64,000 nucleotides of DNA from Flavobacterium sp. Sd200 (GTDB lineage: Bacteria > Bacteroidota > Bacteroidia > Flavobacteriales > Flavobacteriaceae), in contig NZ_WUMN01000002.1 of the NCBI RefSeq assembly GCF_009826935.1, forward strand, positions 310,001 to 374,000, given 5' to 3'. A program made the translations under genes and the position numbers. Within the stretch, counting starts at the first letter, position 1, and the number at the start of each line of letters is the position of its first letter. Below are positions 26,383 through 35,102 of the stretch, piece by piece. The notes under the pieces are model-generated. The model was given only the letters and a program-made list of their open reading frames with translations. It did no database searches and had not been told where the DNA came from.

Positions 26383-27783
26383 TTACAACGAATTTATAAA
26401 CGCCAGCAGGTCTTCGCGTTCCTGGGCAGTGAGCTTTTTAAACTTTAGCTTTGCCTGCTCTGCTTCGCCACCATGCCACAGTATGGCTTCAGTAACATTG
26501 CGCGCGCGCCCATCGTGTAATAAACTGGTATGCCCATTAACGGTTTGTATGAGCCCAATGCCCCATAGTGGTGGCGTGCGCCACTCGCTGCCTGTGGCCA
26601 GAAAATCAGGAGTGTTATCTGCCAGTTCGCTGCCCATATCGTGCAGAAGCAAATCAGTGTAAGGGCGAATGGTTTGGTTGCGCATACCTGCAATAGCATG
26701 TTCGTTGCCCGTTTGCATTTTAGGTATGTGGCATGCCACACAGTTCATTTGGGTAAAAAGTTGTTTTCCCCTTAGTACGTTTTGCTCATTATATTTTCGC
26801 CTTATGGGCACTGATAGTGTTTGGCTGTAAAGCACTACGCTGTTAAAGTTAGCATCTACAATTTCGGGGCTGCCACCATTGGGTATTGCATTGCAGTCTA
26901 CACCGGGAGGACAGTTTTCGTTAGGAAAAAGAGACGATGTAATGCCCATATCTCCGGAAAATGCTGCTGCCACCTGCTGCTTTACACTCGGTTGATTGGC
27001 CTTCCAGCCCAAGCGTCCCATTTTGTGGCTGTTGCTTTCTATATCAAACACATAGTTTGCACGGCCGGATATGCCATCGCCATTGCTGTCGTGTTCATCG
27101 GCAAAAGCTAAAAGTGTAGCCTGGGGCACAGCCTCGAGCAGGCCAAGCCCTACCATTTGGCTGGCAATGCGTGGCGATATTTGGAGCCCGGCAGCCAGTG
27201 ATCCATAACCTAAATTATCGATGCGGTAAATGGGTTTTTGTAATTGTACAACCGTGCCATCGTCAAAAGTTTCGGTAATGGTTTGGTAAGTAATACCTAT
27301 GCGCCCTTTAATTATAGGGCCGTTTATGGCGTTGTCCTGTAGCTGATGTCCGTATATTGGGTCGCCTATAGAGGCACCTGTATCATCAGTTCCGGGTAGG
27401 CTGAGGCGCAGCAGGAGCCCTTTGCCCAGCTCACCGTCAAATGCAGGCGGACGGCCACGACCGTCTTTAAAGTGGCAGTTGGAACATGATACAGCATTAT
27501 AGAAGGGTCCAAGCCCATCGCGCGCGGTGGTGCTGGAGGGTGCCGACACCCAACTTTGCCTGAAGAGCGAATTGCCCACCCCGAAATCGATCCTGTCGTT
27601 TTCAGAAAGTGTGGCCGATGCAAAGCCAAAAGCTTCCTGTGTGGCATTAATTACCGTAGATGAACCTCCGGAATACTGCTCTCCCTCCTCTGCCGTAAGC
27701 GGCACATAATCTTCTTCATCTTTACTGCAGCCTGTAACCATAAAGCACAACATCACAAGGCAGGCCAATGCATTTTTTATCAT
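26383..27783 (-). CDS. Di-haem oxidoreductase, putative thiol oxidoreductase (DUF1111)
   Basis: The 466-residue lipoprotein has a lipobox ending LCFMVTGCSKDE, so it is anchored outside the inner membrane. Two c-type haem motifs are present: SCSNCHFKDGRG about residue 100 and MNCVACHIPKM about residue 350. The segments GLGPFYNAVSCSNCH and LLHDMGSELAD match the DHOR (cytochrome-c-peroxidase-related) family. In related genomes it commonly lies next to imelysin genes, as here, and is thought to act in extracytoplasmic redox steps linked to metal uptake. The exact reaction is unestablished. The upstream imelysin gene ends with a terminator 20 bp before this ATG. Confidence 0.9.
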   Translation of the reverse strand: MIKNALACLVMLCFMVTGCSKDEEDYVPLTAEEGEQYSGGSSTVINATQEAFGFASATLSENDRIDFGVGNSLFRQSWVSAPSSTTARDGLGPFYNAVSCSNCHFKDGRGRPPAFDGELGKGLLLRLSLPGTDDTGASIGDPIYGHQLQDNAINGPIIKGRIGITYQTITETFDDGTVVQLQKPIYRIDNLGYGSLAAGLQISPRIASQMVGLGLLEAVPQATLLAFADEHDSNGDGISGRANYVFDIESNSHKMGRLGWKANQPSVKQQVAAAFSGDMGITSSLFPNENCPPGVDCNAIPNGGSPEIVDANFNSVVLYSQTLSVPIRRKYNEQNVLRGKQLFTQMNCVACHIPKMQTGNEHAIAGMRNQTIRPYTDLLLHDMGSELADNTPDFLATGSEWRTPPLWGIGLIQTVNGHTSLLHDGRARNVTEAILWHGGEAEQAKLKFKKLTAQEREDLLAFINSL

Positions 27784-27802
27784 AATGCTTAAAAACGTAA
27801 AA

Positions 27803-27827
27803 AGAGTGCCGCAAAAAACGGCACTCT
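27803..27827 (-). terminator. Terminator or attenuator between imelysin and di-haem genes
   Basis: AGAGTGCCG (27803-27811) and CGGCACTCT (27819-27827) form a perfect 9-bp stem; TTTTTACG follows on the minus strand. Since the di-haem gene has little room for its own promoter, partial read-through is likely. Confidence 0.75.
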
Positions 27828-27856
27828 GTAAAATTTAAAAACTACTCAAAAAAAAA

Positions 27857-29044
27857 CTAATCAATACCGTTTACAGTAACACCTATGGCACCGGCTCCGG
27901 CAAGAAGCTGTTGCGATAATGCCCTGATATCTGAAGAGGCAGCGGCAACTTTTGCACCATCGGCAGAAGCTTCTCCACCAGATATAGCCTTATCAAACGG
28001 AACAGGTATAGCTGCTACTTTTGTTTTTGCATTATTTATAGCTGTAGTTATAGCAGCTGCTATTTGCGGGTTTGCTGCGGCCACAAGGTCTTCTATAGAA
28101 GCACCATCAATGTTGCCATATTTGCCCTGATAAACGTTTATTACACCCTGAAGGTTTAATATAATATCGCGGTGTGTATTGTCGCTAAAGCAAGAATGCT
28201 CGTCTTCTTGGCTTTGGTTGCGCAATGCAACACTCATACGCTCTGTTGGAAGTTCAGAATCTGAAAGGGTAATGATACCTAACAAAATGTTTGCAAGAGC
28301 TTCGTTCTCGTTAAGTGCAAGGAAAGTACTTCTGTATTCACCACCCGGTTTCCATGTTTGTACCATAAGATCAAGGTGATCAGTAAGTAAATCGGCACAA
28401 ATGTTCAGGTACTGCCTTCTTCTACCCTCGTTGCTGGCGGTAGTTCCGTTATCAACAAAGTCTTCAAAAGTGCGCTGACCCGGTTTGTTATCTGCCGGAT
28501 CGGTTAAATCCTGACCCCAAAGTAAAAACTCTATAGCATGGTAGCCAACGCTAACACTTTCTTCAGTCTCAGCACCATTAAGTTCCACTAAAACCTGTTT
28601 AGTAATATTTGGATATTCAGTCAGGTCGTTTATAATACCGCCATTAACCACCAAATTGGTCGTCGGGTCTACCACATAGTCAATATAAGCCTCGTCAAGT
28701 GGCCACGAGTTTAGCAAGCCTTCCGGGCCGTCTTCGGCATCAATAGGGCCGTTTGCAAACCTGAAAGCTTCAGATGGTCCGTAGCTTTCCCTTGCTTCTT
28801 TCCACTTGGTTTTAGCAATATCAAATTTTGCAGCCGTAGGTGCAGCAGTAAAATCGTTAATCGCTGCTTCAAGTTCTACAGCATCATCATAAGCATCTTT
28901 ATAGTTTTGGTAAACAATATCGGCATAGGTTGATATTGCCTGTGCCTTTGCCGATGGTGCATTATTAGTATCGTCGTCGCTGCATGCTGCCACGGTAAGA
29001 CCTATAGCAGCCAGTACAGAAAGAGTAAGCGTAATTTTCTTCAT
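27857..29044 (-). CDS. Imelysin-family lipoprotein
   Basis: The 395-residue protein has lipobox LTVAACSDDDTNN near residue 21. The imelysin signature GxHxxE is present as VGYHAIEFLLWGQDL near residue 168, and a long internal helix-rich repeat surrounds it. The family includes IrpA (iron-regulated protein A) and EfeO-like proteins; members are extracytoplasmic and usually iron-regulated, and are thought to bind metal. It is transcribed divergently from a second imelysin gene under a mirrored promoter. Confidence 0.92.
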   Translation of the reverse strand: MKKITLTLSVLAAIGLTVAACSDDDTNNAPSAKAQAISTYADIVYQNYKDAYDDAVELEAAINDFTAAPTAAKFDIAKTKWKEARESYGPSEAFRFANGPIDAEDGPEGLLNSWPLDEAYIDYVVDPTTNLVVNGGIINDLTEYPNITKQVLVELNGAETEESVSVGYHAIEFLLWGQDLTDPADNKPGQRTFEDFVDNGTTASNEGRRRQYLNICADLLTDHLDLMVQTWKPGGEYRSTFLALNENEALANILLGIITLSDSELPTERMSVALRNQSQEDEHSCFSDNTHRDIILNLQGVINVYQGKYGNIDGASIEDLVAAANPQIAAAITTAINNAKTKVAAIPVPFDKAISGGEASADGAKVAAASSDIRALSQQLLAGAGAIGVTVNGID

Positions 29045-29059
29045 TGTAAACTGTTGGTT

Positions 29060-29205
29060 GAATTCTTATTTAGATTTATTAAAAACAAGACAAATGTATA
29101 AACTTTTACTTCACACACAACCTTAATTATTAAAAAATTTAATCTAAAACGAAAATTATTTAGAATTAATTTAGATAAGACGATTTTGTTTATACATTTG
29201 TCAAA
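29060..29205. promoter_or_regulatory. Mirror-image divergent promoters with TTTAGA-type repeats
   Basis: A perfect 15-bp inverted repeat, GACAAATGTATAAAC (29089-29103) against GTTTATACATTTGTC (29188-29202), carries TACATTTG in both orientations. That places a consensus -7 element (TAnnTTTG) before each imelysin gene. Between and beside them are several TTTAGA/TCTAAA words: TTATTTAGATTTATT near 29067, AATCTAAAA near 29140, TTATTTAGAATTAATTTAGA near 29157. They could be a metal-responsive (Fur-type) operator; that is inferred from gene content. Confidence 0.65.
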
Positions 29206-29214
29206 ATATTCCGC

Positions 29215-30327
29215 ATGAAAAAAATATTACTTGCTATAATTTCTGTTGCCTTTGCGGCAGGATGCTCATCTGGCGATAACAATGACAGCACCGGTACCCA
29301 AAGATATGACAAGACCGCCCTGCTAATCCATTGGGCAGACAATATCATTATACCAGCCTTTACAAACTATCAGGCAAAGACTACCAGCTTAAAGACTCAA
29401 ACAGAAGTATTTACCAACCAACCAACCATTACAGCCCTGGCTGCATTAAGACAGGCGTGGCTTGAGGCATACAAAGCATACCAATATGTAGGTATACATG
29501 ATGTGGGCAAGGCATCAGAGCTTTATCTTATAGAATCGACCAACATTTTCCCTACAGATGCAACAGGAATAAACAACAATATAGCGTCCGGAAACTACAA
29601 TCTTAACCAACCTATACAATATAGCAGGCAGGGTTTTCCTGCATTAGATTTTCTAATAAATGGGCTTGCCGGAAGCGATGCCGACATTGTTGCTTTTTAT
29701 ACCACAAATGCTAACTCTAATAGCTATAAACAATATTTAACAGCGGTTGCCACAAGGCTTAAAACCGTTGCCGACGCCATTGTTGCCGACTGGAACGGCA
29801 CCTATCGTGAAACCTACATTAGCAGCAACGGGTCATCTATAAGCGCATCGGTTAATGTTACCACAAATAACTTTGTAAAAAACCTTGAAAAAGATGTGCG
29901 TTTTCCTAAGCTGGGGGTTCCTGCCGGGTTGTTTAGCAACGGTACTACCCACCCTGCAAGCGTGGAGGCATATTACAAAAACGACGTTAGCAAAGAGTTG
30001 CTTATCGATGCACTAAAAGCATCTCAGGATTTTTTTAACGGCAAAAACTTTGGTAATGCGCAAACAGGACCAAGCCTTAAAGGCTATCTTGATGCTGTAA
30101 ATGCAGGTGGCAGTACACCGCTAAGCACTACTATAAACAACCAGTATGCTACTACTTTAACCGCAATTAACGGTTTAAACAACAGCCTTTCTACACAAAT
30201 AACTACAAATAATGCACAGGCTGTATCGGCTTATAATGAACTACAAAAAATTGTAGTGTACACAAAATCGAGCATGCTTAGCGCGCTGAGCATTACCATT
30301 GACTATGTAGACGGCGACGGCGATTAA
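29215..30327 (+). CDS. Second imelysin-family lipoprotein
   Basis: The 370-residue protein has lipobox AFAAGCSSGDNND near residue 17. The signature region is altered: FPALDFLINGLAG stands where the first copy has GYHAIEFLLWG, so the His is replaced while the acidic residue is kept. That is typical of a diverged imelysin sub-family that is often encoded beside HTTM proteins. It ends two bases before the HTTM gene, in an apparent operon with that gene and a TonB receptor. The predicted leader after the promoter is very short (about 10 nt). Confidence 0.85.
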   Translation: MKKILLAIISVAFAAGCSSGDNNDSTGTQRYDKTALLIHWADNIIIPAFTNYQAKTTSLKTQTEVFTNQPTITALAALRQAWLEAYKAYQYVGIHDVGKASELYLIESTNIFPTDATGINNNIASGNYNLNQPIQYSRQGFPALDFLINGLAGSDADIVAFYTTNANSNSYKQYLTAVATRLKTVADAIVADWNGTYRETYISSNGSSISASVNVTTNNFVKNLEKDVRFPKLGVPAGLFSNGTTHPASVEAYYKNDVSKELLIDALKASQDFFNGKNFGNAQTGPSLKGYLDAVNAGGSTPLSTTINNQYATTLTAINGLNNSLSTQITTNNAQAVSAYNELQKIVVYTKSSMLSALSITIDYVDGDGD

Positions 30328-30329
30328 TA

Positions 30330-31697
30330 ATGCACCAAAAAATACAGGCATATTTTAGCTCCTATACAGATGCTGCAACGCTGGCGTTTTTCAGGCTGGC
30401 GTTTGGTATTATGATGTTTTTGAGTGTAGTGCGTTTTGCCTCTTATGGCTGGATAGATAAGTTTTATATCAAACCTGTTTTTCATTTTACCTATTATGGT
30501 TTTGGGTGGGTAAAACCTTATGGAATATATACCTACATCGCTTTTATTCTTTGCGGATTATCGGCCTTAATGGTAGCTGTGGGGTATAAATACAGGTTGG
30601 CAATCGTTACCTTTTTTGTAACATTTACCTACATAGAACTGCTCGACAAGACCACTTACCTTAACCACTACTACTTTATATCGGTAATAAGCTTTATCCT
30701 TATTTTTTTACCTGCCAATGCCTGCTTTTCTGTAGATGCCTATAAAAACCCGAGCCGGTATTTTGACAAAATTCCGCGCTGGACTACCGATATTTTAAAA
30801 CTGCTGCTTGCCGTTGTATATTTTTATGCCGGGCTGGCAAAACTAAACTCTGACTGGCTTATTCATGCGATGCCCTTAAAAATATGGCTGCCCGCCAACA
30901 GCGATCTGCCGCTTATAGGCCCGCTACTGGTAAAACCCATAACCGCCTACATATTTAGCTATGCCGGCGCTATTTACGACCTCGTGATTGTTTTCCTGCT
31001 GCTCAACCGCCGCACACGCTTACTGGGCTTTGCAATGGTTGTTATTTTCCATGTGCTTACACGAATACTGTTCCCTATAGGCATTTTCCCTTATGTAATG
31101 ATAGTAAGCTCACTATTGTTTTTTGACAGCGGTTTCCACAAAAAAGTATTGCAGTTTATAACCCATATTTTAAAATTGCCTTTTAATCCGCAAACAGAAG
31201 TAAAAATAAAGACAGAACCTAACACGCCTGCCAACAACCTTAAACTGGCTTTTTTGGCAACGTTTGTTGCCTTTCAGCTGCTTTTCCCTTTCAGGTACTT
31301 GTTCTACCCACAGGAACTCTTCTGGACTGAAGAAGGCTTTAGGTTTTCGTGGCGTGTAATGTTGATGGAAAAAGCAGGCTATACCGAATTTACTGTTACC
31401 GACCCAGCTACGGGCAAAGGACTTACTGTTAACAACTCTGATTTTTTAACGCCTTTTCAGGAAAAGCAAATGTCTTTTCAACCCGATTTTATAGTACAGT
31501 ATGCTCATTTTTTACACCAGCATTACAAAACACTGGGCATGCACCACCCTGTTGTAAAAGTAAGCAGCTATGTAACCCTTAACGGACGTCTTAGCGTTCC
31601 TTATATAGACCCCAACGTAAACCTTGCCAAACAAGATGATTCATTCTCCCACAAAACCTGGATACTTCCGTTTAACGATACTATTAAAGGTTTTTAG
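30330..31697 (+). CDS. HTTM-domain membrane protein (gamma-carboxylase-like)
   Basis: The 455-residue protein has about seven or more membrane helices in residues 15-285 and a soluble C-terminal part. The family segments are LAFFRLAFGIMMFLSVVRF at the start, LDKTTYLNHYYFISVISFIL, YFYAGLAKLNSDWL and WTEEGFRFSWRVMLMEKAGY. The HTTM family is related to vitamin-K-dependent gamma-carboxylase, though bacterial substrates are mostly unknown. Its 2-bp spacing from imelysin and the 62-bp overlap with the TonB receptor argue for one operon and a joint role, perhaps in modifying or handling the metal-binding surface proteins. Confidence 0.9.
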   Translation: MHQKIQAYFSSYTDAATLAFFRLAFGIMMFLSVVRFASYGWIDKFYIKPVFHFTYYGFGWVKPYGIYTYIAFILCGLSALMVAVGYKYRLAIVTFFVTFTYIELLDKTTYLNHYYFISVISFILIFLPANACFSVDAYKNPSRYFDKIPRWTTDILKLLLAVVYFYAGLAKLNSDWLIHAMPLKIWLPANSDLPLIGPLLVKPITAYIFSYAGAIYDLVIVFLLLNRRTRLLGFAMVVIFHVLTRILFPIGIFPYVMIVSSLLFFDSGFHKKVLQFITHILKLPFNPQTEVKIKTEPNTPANNLKLAFLATFVAFQLLFPFRYLFYPQELFWTEEGFRFSWRVMLMEKAGYTEFTVTDPATGKGLTVNNSDFLTPFQEKQMSFQPDFIVQYAHFLHQHYKTLGMHHPVVKVSSYVTLNGRLSVPYIDPNVNLAKQDDSFSHKTWILPFNDTIKGF

Positions 31698-34095
31698 CTG
31701 CCTGCTGTTTTTATTATCGGCAAATGTTGCAGCGCAAACCATCCTAAGCGGAACTGTTACAAACCCGCAGGGAGAAAAACTGTCCGGTGTAAAGGTAACC
31801 AACCGCACTACAGGTTCAGCTTTCACCACTGGTAATGACGGAACATTTACAGTAAACGCTGTACAGGGAGAAAACCAATTGGTATTTCATAAAGACGGCT
31901 ACACCCTGCACGAACAGGCTATTAAACCCGCTGAAAACAGTACTGTTATATTACAACAGGTTACAGAGCTGAATGAAGTTATTATCCAGAAAGAAAAAGA
32001 AAAGCTCTTTGCTTTAGGCCATCTTAAAGACATAGAAGAAACCGCAATTTATGCAGGCAAAAAAACCGAAGTTATTGCTGTAGATAAGCTTACAGCAAAC
32101 AAGGCGGCAAACAACGCACGCCAGATATTTGCTCAGGTGGTAGGGCTTACTATAAACGAAAATTCTGATGGAGGGTTGCAGCTAAGCATTGGCGGACGCG
32201 GCCTAAATCCAAACCGTACGTCTAACTTTAATACACGCCAAAACGGCTACGATATTAGTGCCGATGTTTTGGGCTACCCTGAAAGCTACTACACCACCCC
32301 TGCCGAAGCCCTTGAAGAGATACAGATTATTCGTGGCGCGGCATCGTTACAATACGGCACTCAGTTTGGCGGGCTGATAAACTTTAAACTACATACACCC
32401 TCAACTAAACCAATAGAGGTTATTACACGTACAACCGCAGGTTCTTATGGTTTGTTTACCAATTTTACATCGCTTAGCGGTACTAATAAAAAGTTTAGTT
32501 ACTATACCTATTTCAACTATAAACAGGGTGATGGATTCAGACCCAATTCGGCTTTTAGCAGCAGGAACTTTTTTATAAACCTCAACTATCAATTTACCGA
32601 TAAAACGTCGCTGCATTTTGATTACACATTATTCGATTACTTGGCAAAACAACCCGGTGGCCTTACCGATGCTATGTTTAACAGCGATATTTTTCAGAGC
32701 AACCGCCCACGCAACTGGTTCGATGTAAACTGGAATTTATTTGCGCTGAGGCTGAAACACAAGTTTACCGAAAGTGCCGATTTTTCGTTACAGCTTTTTG
32801 GCCTTGATGCCAGCCGAAACACTGTGGGTTACCTTTCTAACCGTGCCAATAACCCCGACACAGGCGAAGGAGGACGCGACCTTATTGTGGGCAAGTTTGT
32901 TAACTGGGGTGCCGAGGCGCGTTATCTTCAAAAATACACGCTTAAAAATCAAACGAGTGCTTTGCTGCTTGGTGCAAAATACTACCAGGCACGCAATAAA
33001 GCCATGCAAGGGGCAGGCAGCGCTGGCCTGGGAGCCGATTTTAACCCTGCTAACGATGCCTTTCCTTTATATCCAAGCCAGTCTGACTACACCTACCCTA
33101 ACCTGAATGTTTCTTTTTTTGGGGAAAATATGTTTAAGCTGTCGCAGAGGTTTACTGTTACACCCGGTTTTAGGTTCGAGAGTATCCGGACACAGGCTGA
33201 AGGCTACTGGCGCAGGATAAACCGCGATAATGCAGGTAACGTTATATTGGATCAATTAGAGAATGAAGATGTGGTAAAAAGCCGCAACTTTATACTACTT
33301 GGCCTTGGACTTAGCTACAAACTCAATAATGGTATAGCAGTGTATGGCAATATATCGCAAAACTACAGGTCGGTTACCTTTAACGATATTCGTACTGCAA
33401 GCCCGGGGCTTATTATAGACCCAAACATTACCGACGAAAAGGGCTATACCTTTGATGCCGGACTTCGCGGCAGGATCGATGAACGTTTTTCCTATGATAC
33501 CAGCATTTATGCCCTGATGTATCGTGATAAAATTGGTGAGACACAAAGTGAATCGGAGCTGGCACGCTACCGTACCAATATTGGTACCGCCATTACATAT
33601 GGATGGGAAGTGATGGCCGACTGGAATATTGCAAAAACATGGTTTAAGCAAAACGAATCGCTTAAATGGAATATTTTTGTAAACAATGCCATTACAAAAT
33701 CAGAGTATTTAAAGAGCGGACAACCTAATGTAAAAGGTAATGAAGTAGAGTTTGTACCGCTATATAATCTTAAAACTGGTACAACGGCAGGTTACAAAAA
33801 CTTTTTGGTAAGTGTGCAGTTTACCTACTTATCATCTCAGTTTACAGACAGCAACAACACTACTGTAAACCCTAACGATATAGGACAGGCTACGGGTGTA
33901 TTTGGTAAAATACCGTCTTATAATGTGGCAGATGTTTCGGCCTCTTATAAGTGGCGCATGTTTAAGCTTGAAGCCGGTATAAATAACTTTACCAATAACT
34001 ATTATTTTACGCGCAGGGCAACAGGTTATCCGGGGCCGGGCATAATCCCGTCTGACCCAAGAACGTTTTACACAACATTGCAGTTTAGCTTTTAA
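31636..34095 (+). CDS. TonB-dependent receptor, FecA-like
   Basis: The frame opens at TTG 31624, but ATG 31636 (MIHSPTKPGYFRLTIL) is preferred; the signal peptide ends near ANVAAQ. A short carboxypeptidase-like beta domain (LSGTVTNPQGEKLSGVKVTN) is followed by the plug (QIFAQVVGLTINENSDGG, then LEEIQIIRGAASLQYGTQFG) and a 22-strand-type barrel ending FYTTLQFSF. The Asp/Asn-rich barrel and the GPGIIPSDPRTFYTTL ending fit ferric-chelate receptors of the FecA group. It overlaps the HTTM gene by 62 bp in another frame. Confidence 0.92.
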   Translation: MIHSPTKPGYFRLTILLKVFSCLLFLLSANVAAQTILSGTVTNPQGEKLSGVKVTNRTTGSAFTTGNDGTFTVNAVQGENQLVFHKDGYTLHEQAIKPAENSTVILQQVTELNEVIIQKEKEKLFALGHLKDIEETAIYAGKKTEVIAVDKLTANKAANNARQIFAQVVGLTINENSDGGLQLSIGGRGLNPNRTSNFNTRQNGYDISADVLGYPESYYTTPAEALEEIQIIRGAASLQYGTQFGGLINFKLHTPSTKPIEVITRTTAGSYGLFTNFTSLSGTNKKFSYYTYFNYKQGDGFRPNSAFSSRNFFINLNYQFTDKTSLHFDYTLFDYLAKQPGGLTDAMFNSDIFQSNRPRNWFDVNWNLFALRLKHKFTESADFSLQLFGLDASRNTVGYLSNRANNPDTGEGGRDLIVGKFVNWGAEARYLQKYTLKNQTSALLLGAKYYQARNKAMQGAGSAGLGADFNPANDAFPLYPSQSDYTYPNLNVSFFGENMFKLSQRFTVTPGFRFESIRTQAEGYWRRINRDNAGNVILDQLENEDVVKSRNFILLGLGLSYKLNNGIAVYGNISQNYRSVTFNDIRTASPGLIIDPNITDEKGYTFDAGLRGRIDERFSYDTSIYALMYRDKIGETQSESELARYRTNIGTAITYGWEVMADWNIAKTWFKQNESLKWNIFVNNAITKSEYLKSGQPNVKGNEVEFVPLYNLKTGTTAGYKNFLVSVQFTYLSSQFTDSNNTTVNPNDIGQATGVFGKIPSYNVADVSASYKWRMFKLEAGINNFTNNYYFTRRATGYPGPGIIPSDPRTFYTTLQFSF

Positions 34096-34117
34096 ATAAG
34101 GCAGTTTTTGTATTAAA

Positions 34118-34137
34118 AATACCCATAAATGGGTATT
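34118..34137 (+). terminator. Stem-loop after the TonB receptor
   Basis: AATACCCA (34118-34125) and TGGGTATT (34130-34137) form a perfect 8-bp stem with loop TAAA. The U-tract is weak, so it may act as an mRNA 3'-end or stability structure. Confidence 0.45.
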
Positions 34138-34230
34138 GACAGGCACGGCTATTTGCCATAATTTGCACCCCTGTAATACCACCTACAAAGGTATTTTTAA
34201 AACGTCAAAAACCACCAACAATTAGTTCTT

Positions 34231-34266
34231 ATCCTCTGTAGCACCACATGCAGGGGATTTTTATTT
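34231..34266 (+). terminator. Terminator downstream of the receptor operon
   Basis: ATCCTCTG (34231-34238) pairs with CAGGGGAT (34251-34258) with one G-T wobble, followed by TTTTATTTT. A smaller AATACC/GGTATT stem with Ts lies at 34175-34195. Confidence 0.65.
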
Positions 34267-34298
34267 TAAGACCGTTACATATTCTTTGTCAACAAAGA

Positions 34299-35045
34299 CT
34301 ACCTGTTGTAATAAGGGCTATCCCAAATAGAAGAATTAAAGTTCTTACCTTTCCAAAAGCAGTAATATAATGCAATACCACAAAACGATTTAAAGGTAAA
34401 CAGGAATGCAATAAGCATAAAAACATCGGTTTGTGTACCCTCAAAAAACAATTCCGTAATTGCAAACGTACAAATCAGGCTTACTAATGCAATAAACAGC
34501 AGCAATGAGCCAAAATCACGCAGTGGCCTTACCGTCAGTTTTCGAAACCTACCAAGGTCGTTACCCCACTTATGTATCAAATAAAAATAGTTGTTTCCTA
34601 TGGGCGCAAAAAGTAAAGGGTCGTCATAGCTTTCCAAATGAAACTGCTTAGACGGTGCCATTATCATAAAACCTGAAAGTGTGGTTTCATGGGATTTTTC
34701 GAGAGCCTTTATTTTAGACACTGCCTCAGCCGGAATACTGCTTTTATACAAATGACTCGCTAAAAAACGCAGGCGATAGTCTATACAAATATTTTTAATC
34801 TGCTCAATGTGGAAAATCCTCTCGGTTTCCAGCAGGTCAAAATTAAATTGGTTTTCGGCAGTCGGGTTCGCATTTCCAATACGGTTAACAATATCATTAC
34901 GTTCCAGCTCATCGGCGAGTAAAATAGCTCTAACTTCATCTATGAGCGCGCTTTCACTAATGGTTTTGCGCCTGTTGTCGAGCAGTTCCTGTTGTAATGT
35001 TTTTTGTTTCCAAAGCATATCCAAAATAGTTTTGAATTCCGGCAA
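34299..35045 (-). CDS. Hypothetical membrane protein with helical N-terminus
   Basis: Residues 1-130 are charged and helical, with an apparent coiled-coil-like start (LWKQKTLQQELLDNRRKTI). Two membrane helices follow near residues 180-200 and 208-230. The segment between (SYDDPLLFAPIGNNYFYLIH) is well ordered and may be conserved. No named family recognised. It is transcribed alone, 57 bp downstream of the phosphoesterase gene on the same strand. Confidence 0.6.
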   Translation of the reverse strand: MPEFKTILDMLWKQKTLQQELLDNRRKTISESALIDEVRAILLADELERNDIVNRIGNANPTAENQFNFDLLETERIFHIEQIKNICIDYRLRFLASHLYKSSIPAEAVSKIKALEKSHETTLSGFMIMAPSKQFHLESYDDPLLFAPIGNNYFYLIHKWGNDLGRFRKLTVRPLRDFGSLLLFIALVSLICTFAITELFFEGTQTDVFMLIAFLFTFKSFCGIALYYCFWKGKNFNSSIWDSPYYNR

Positions 35046-35102
35046 CTAAAGTTAAAAAAATTAAACGCAACACCTTATAGGCAAAACTGTTAAATAGTAA
35101 CA

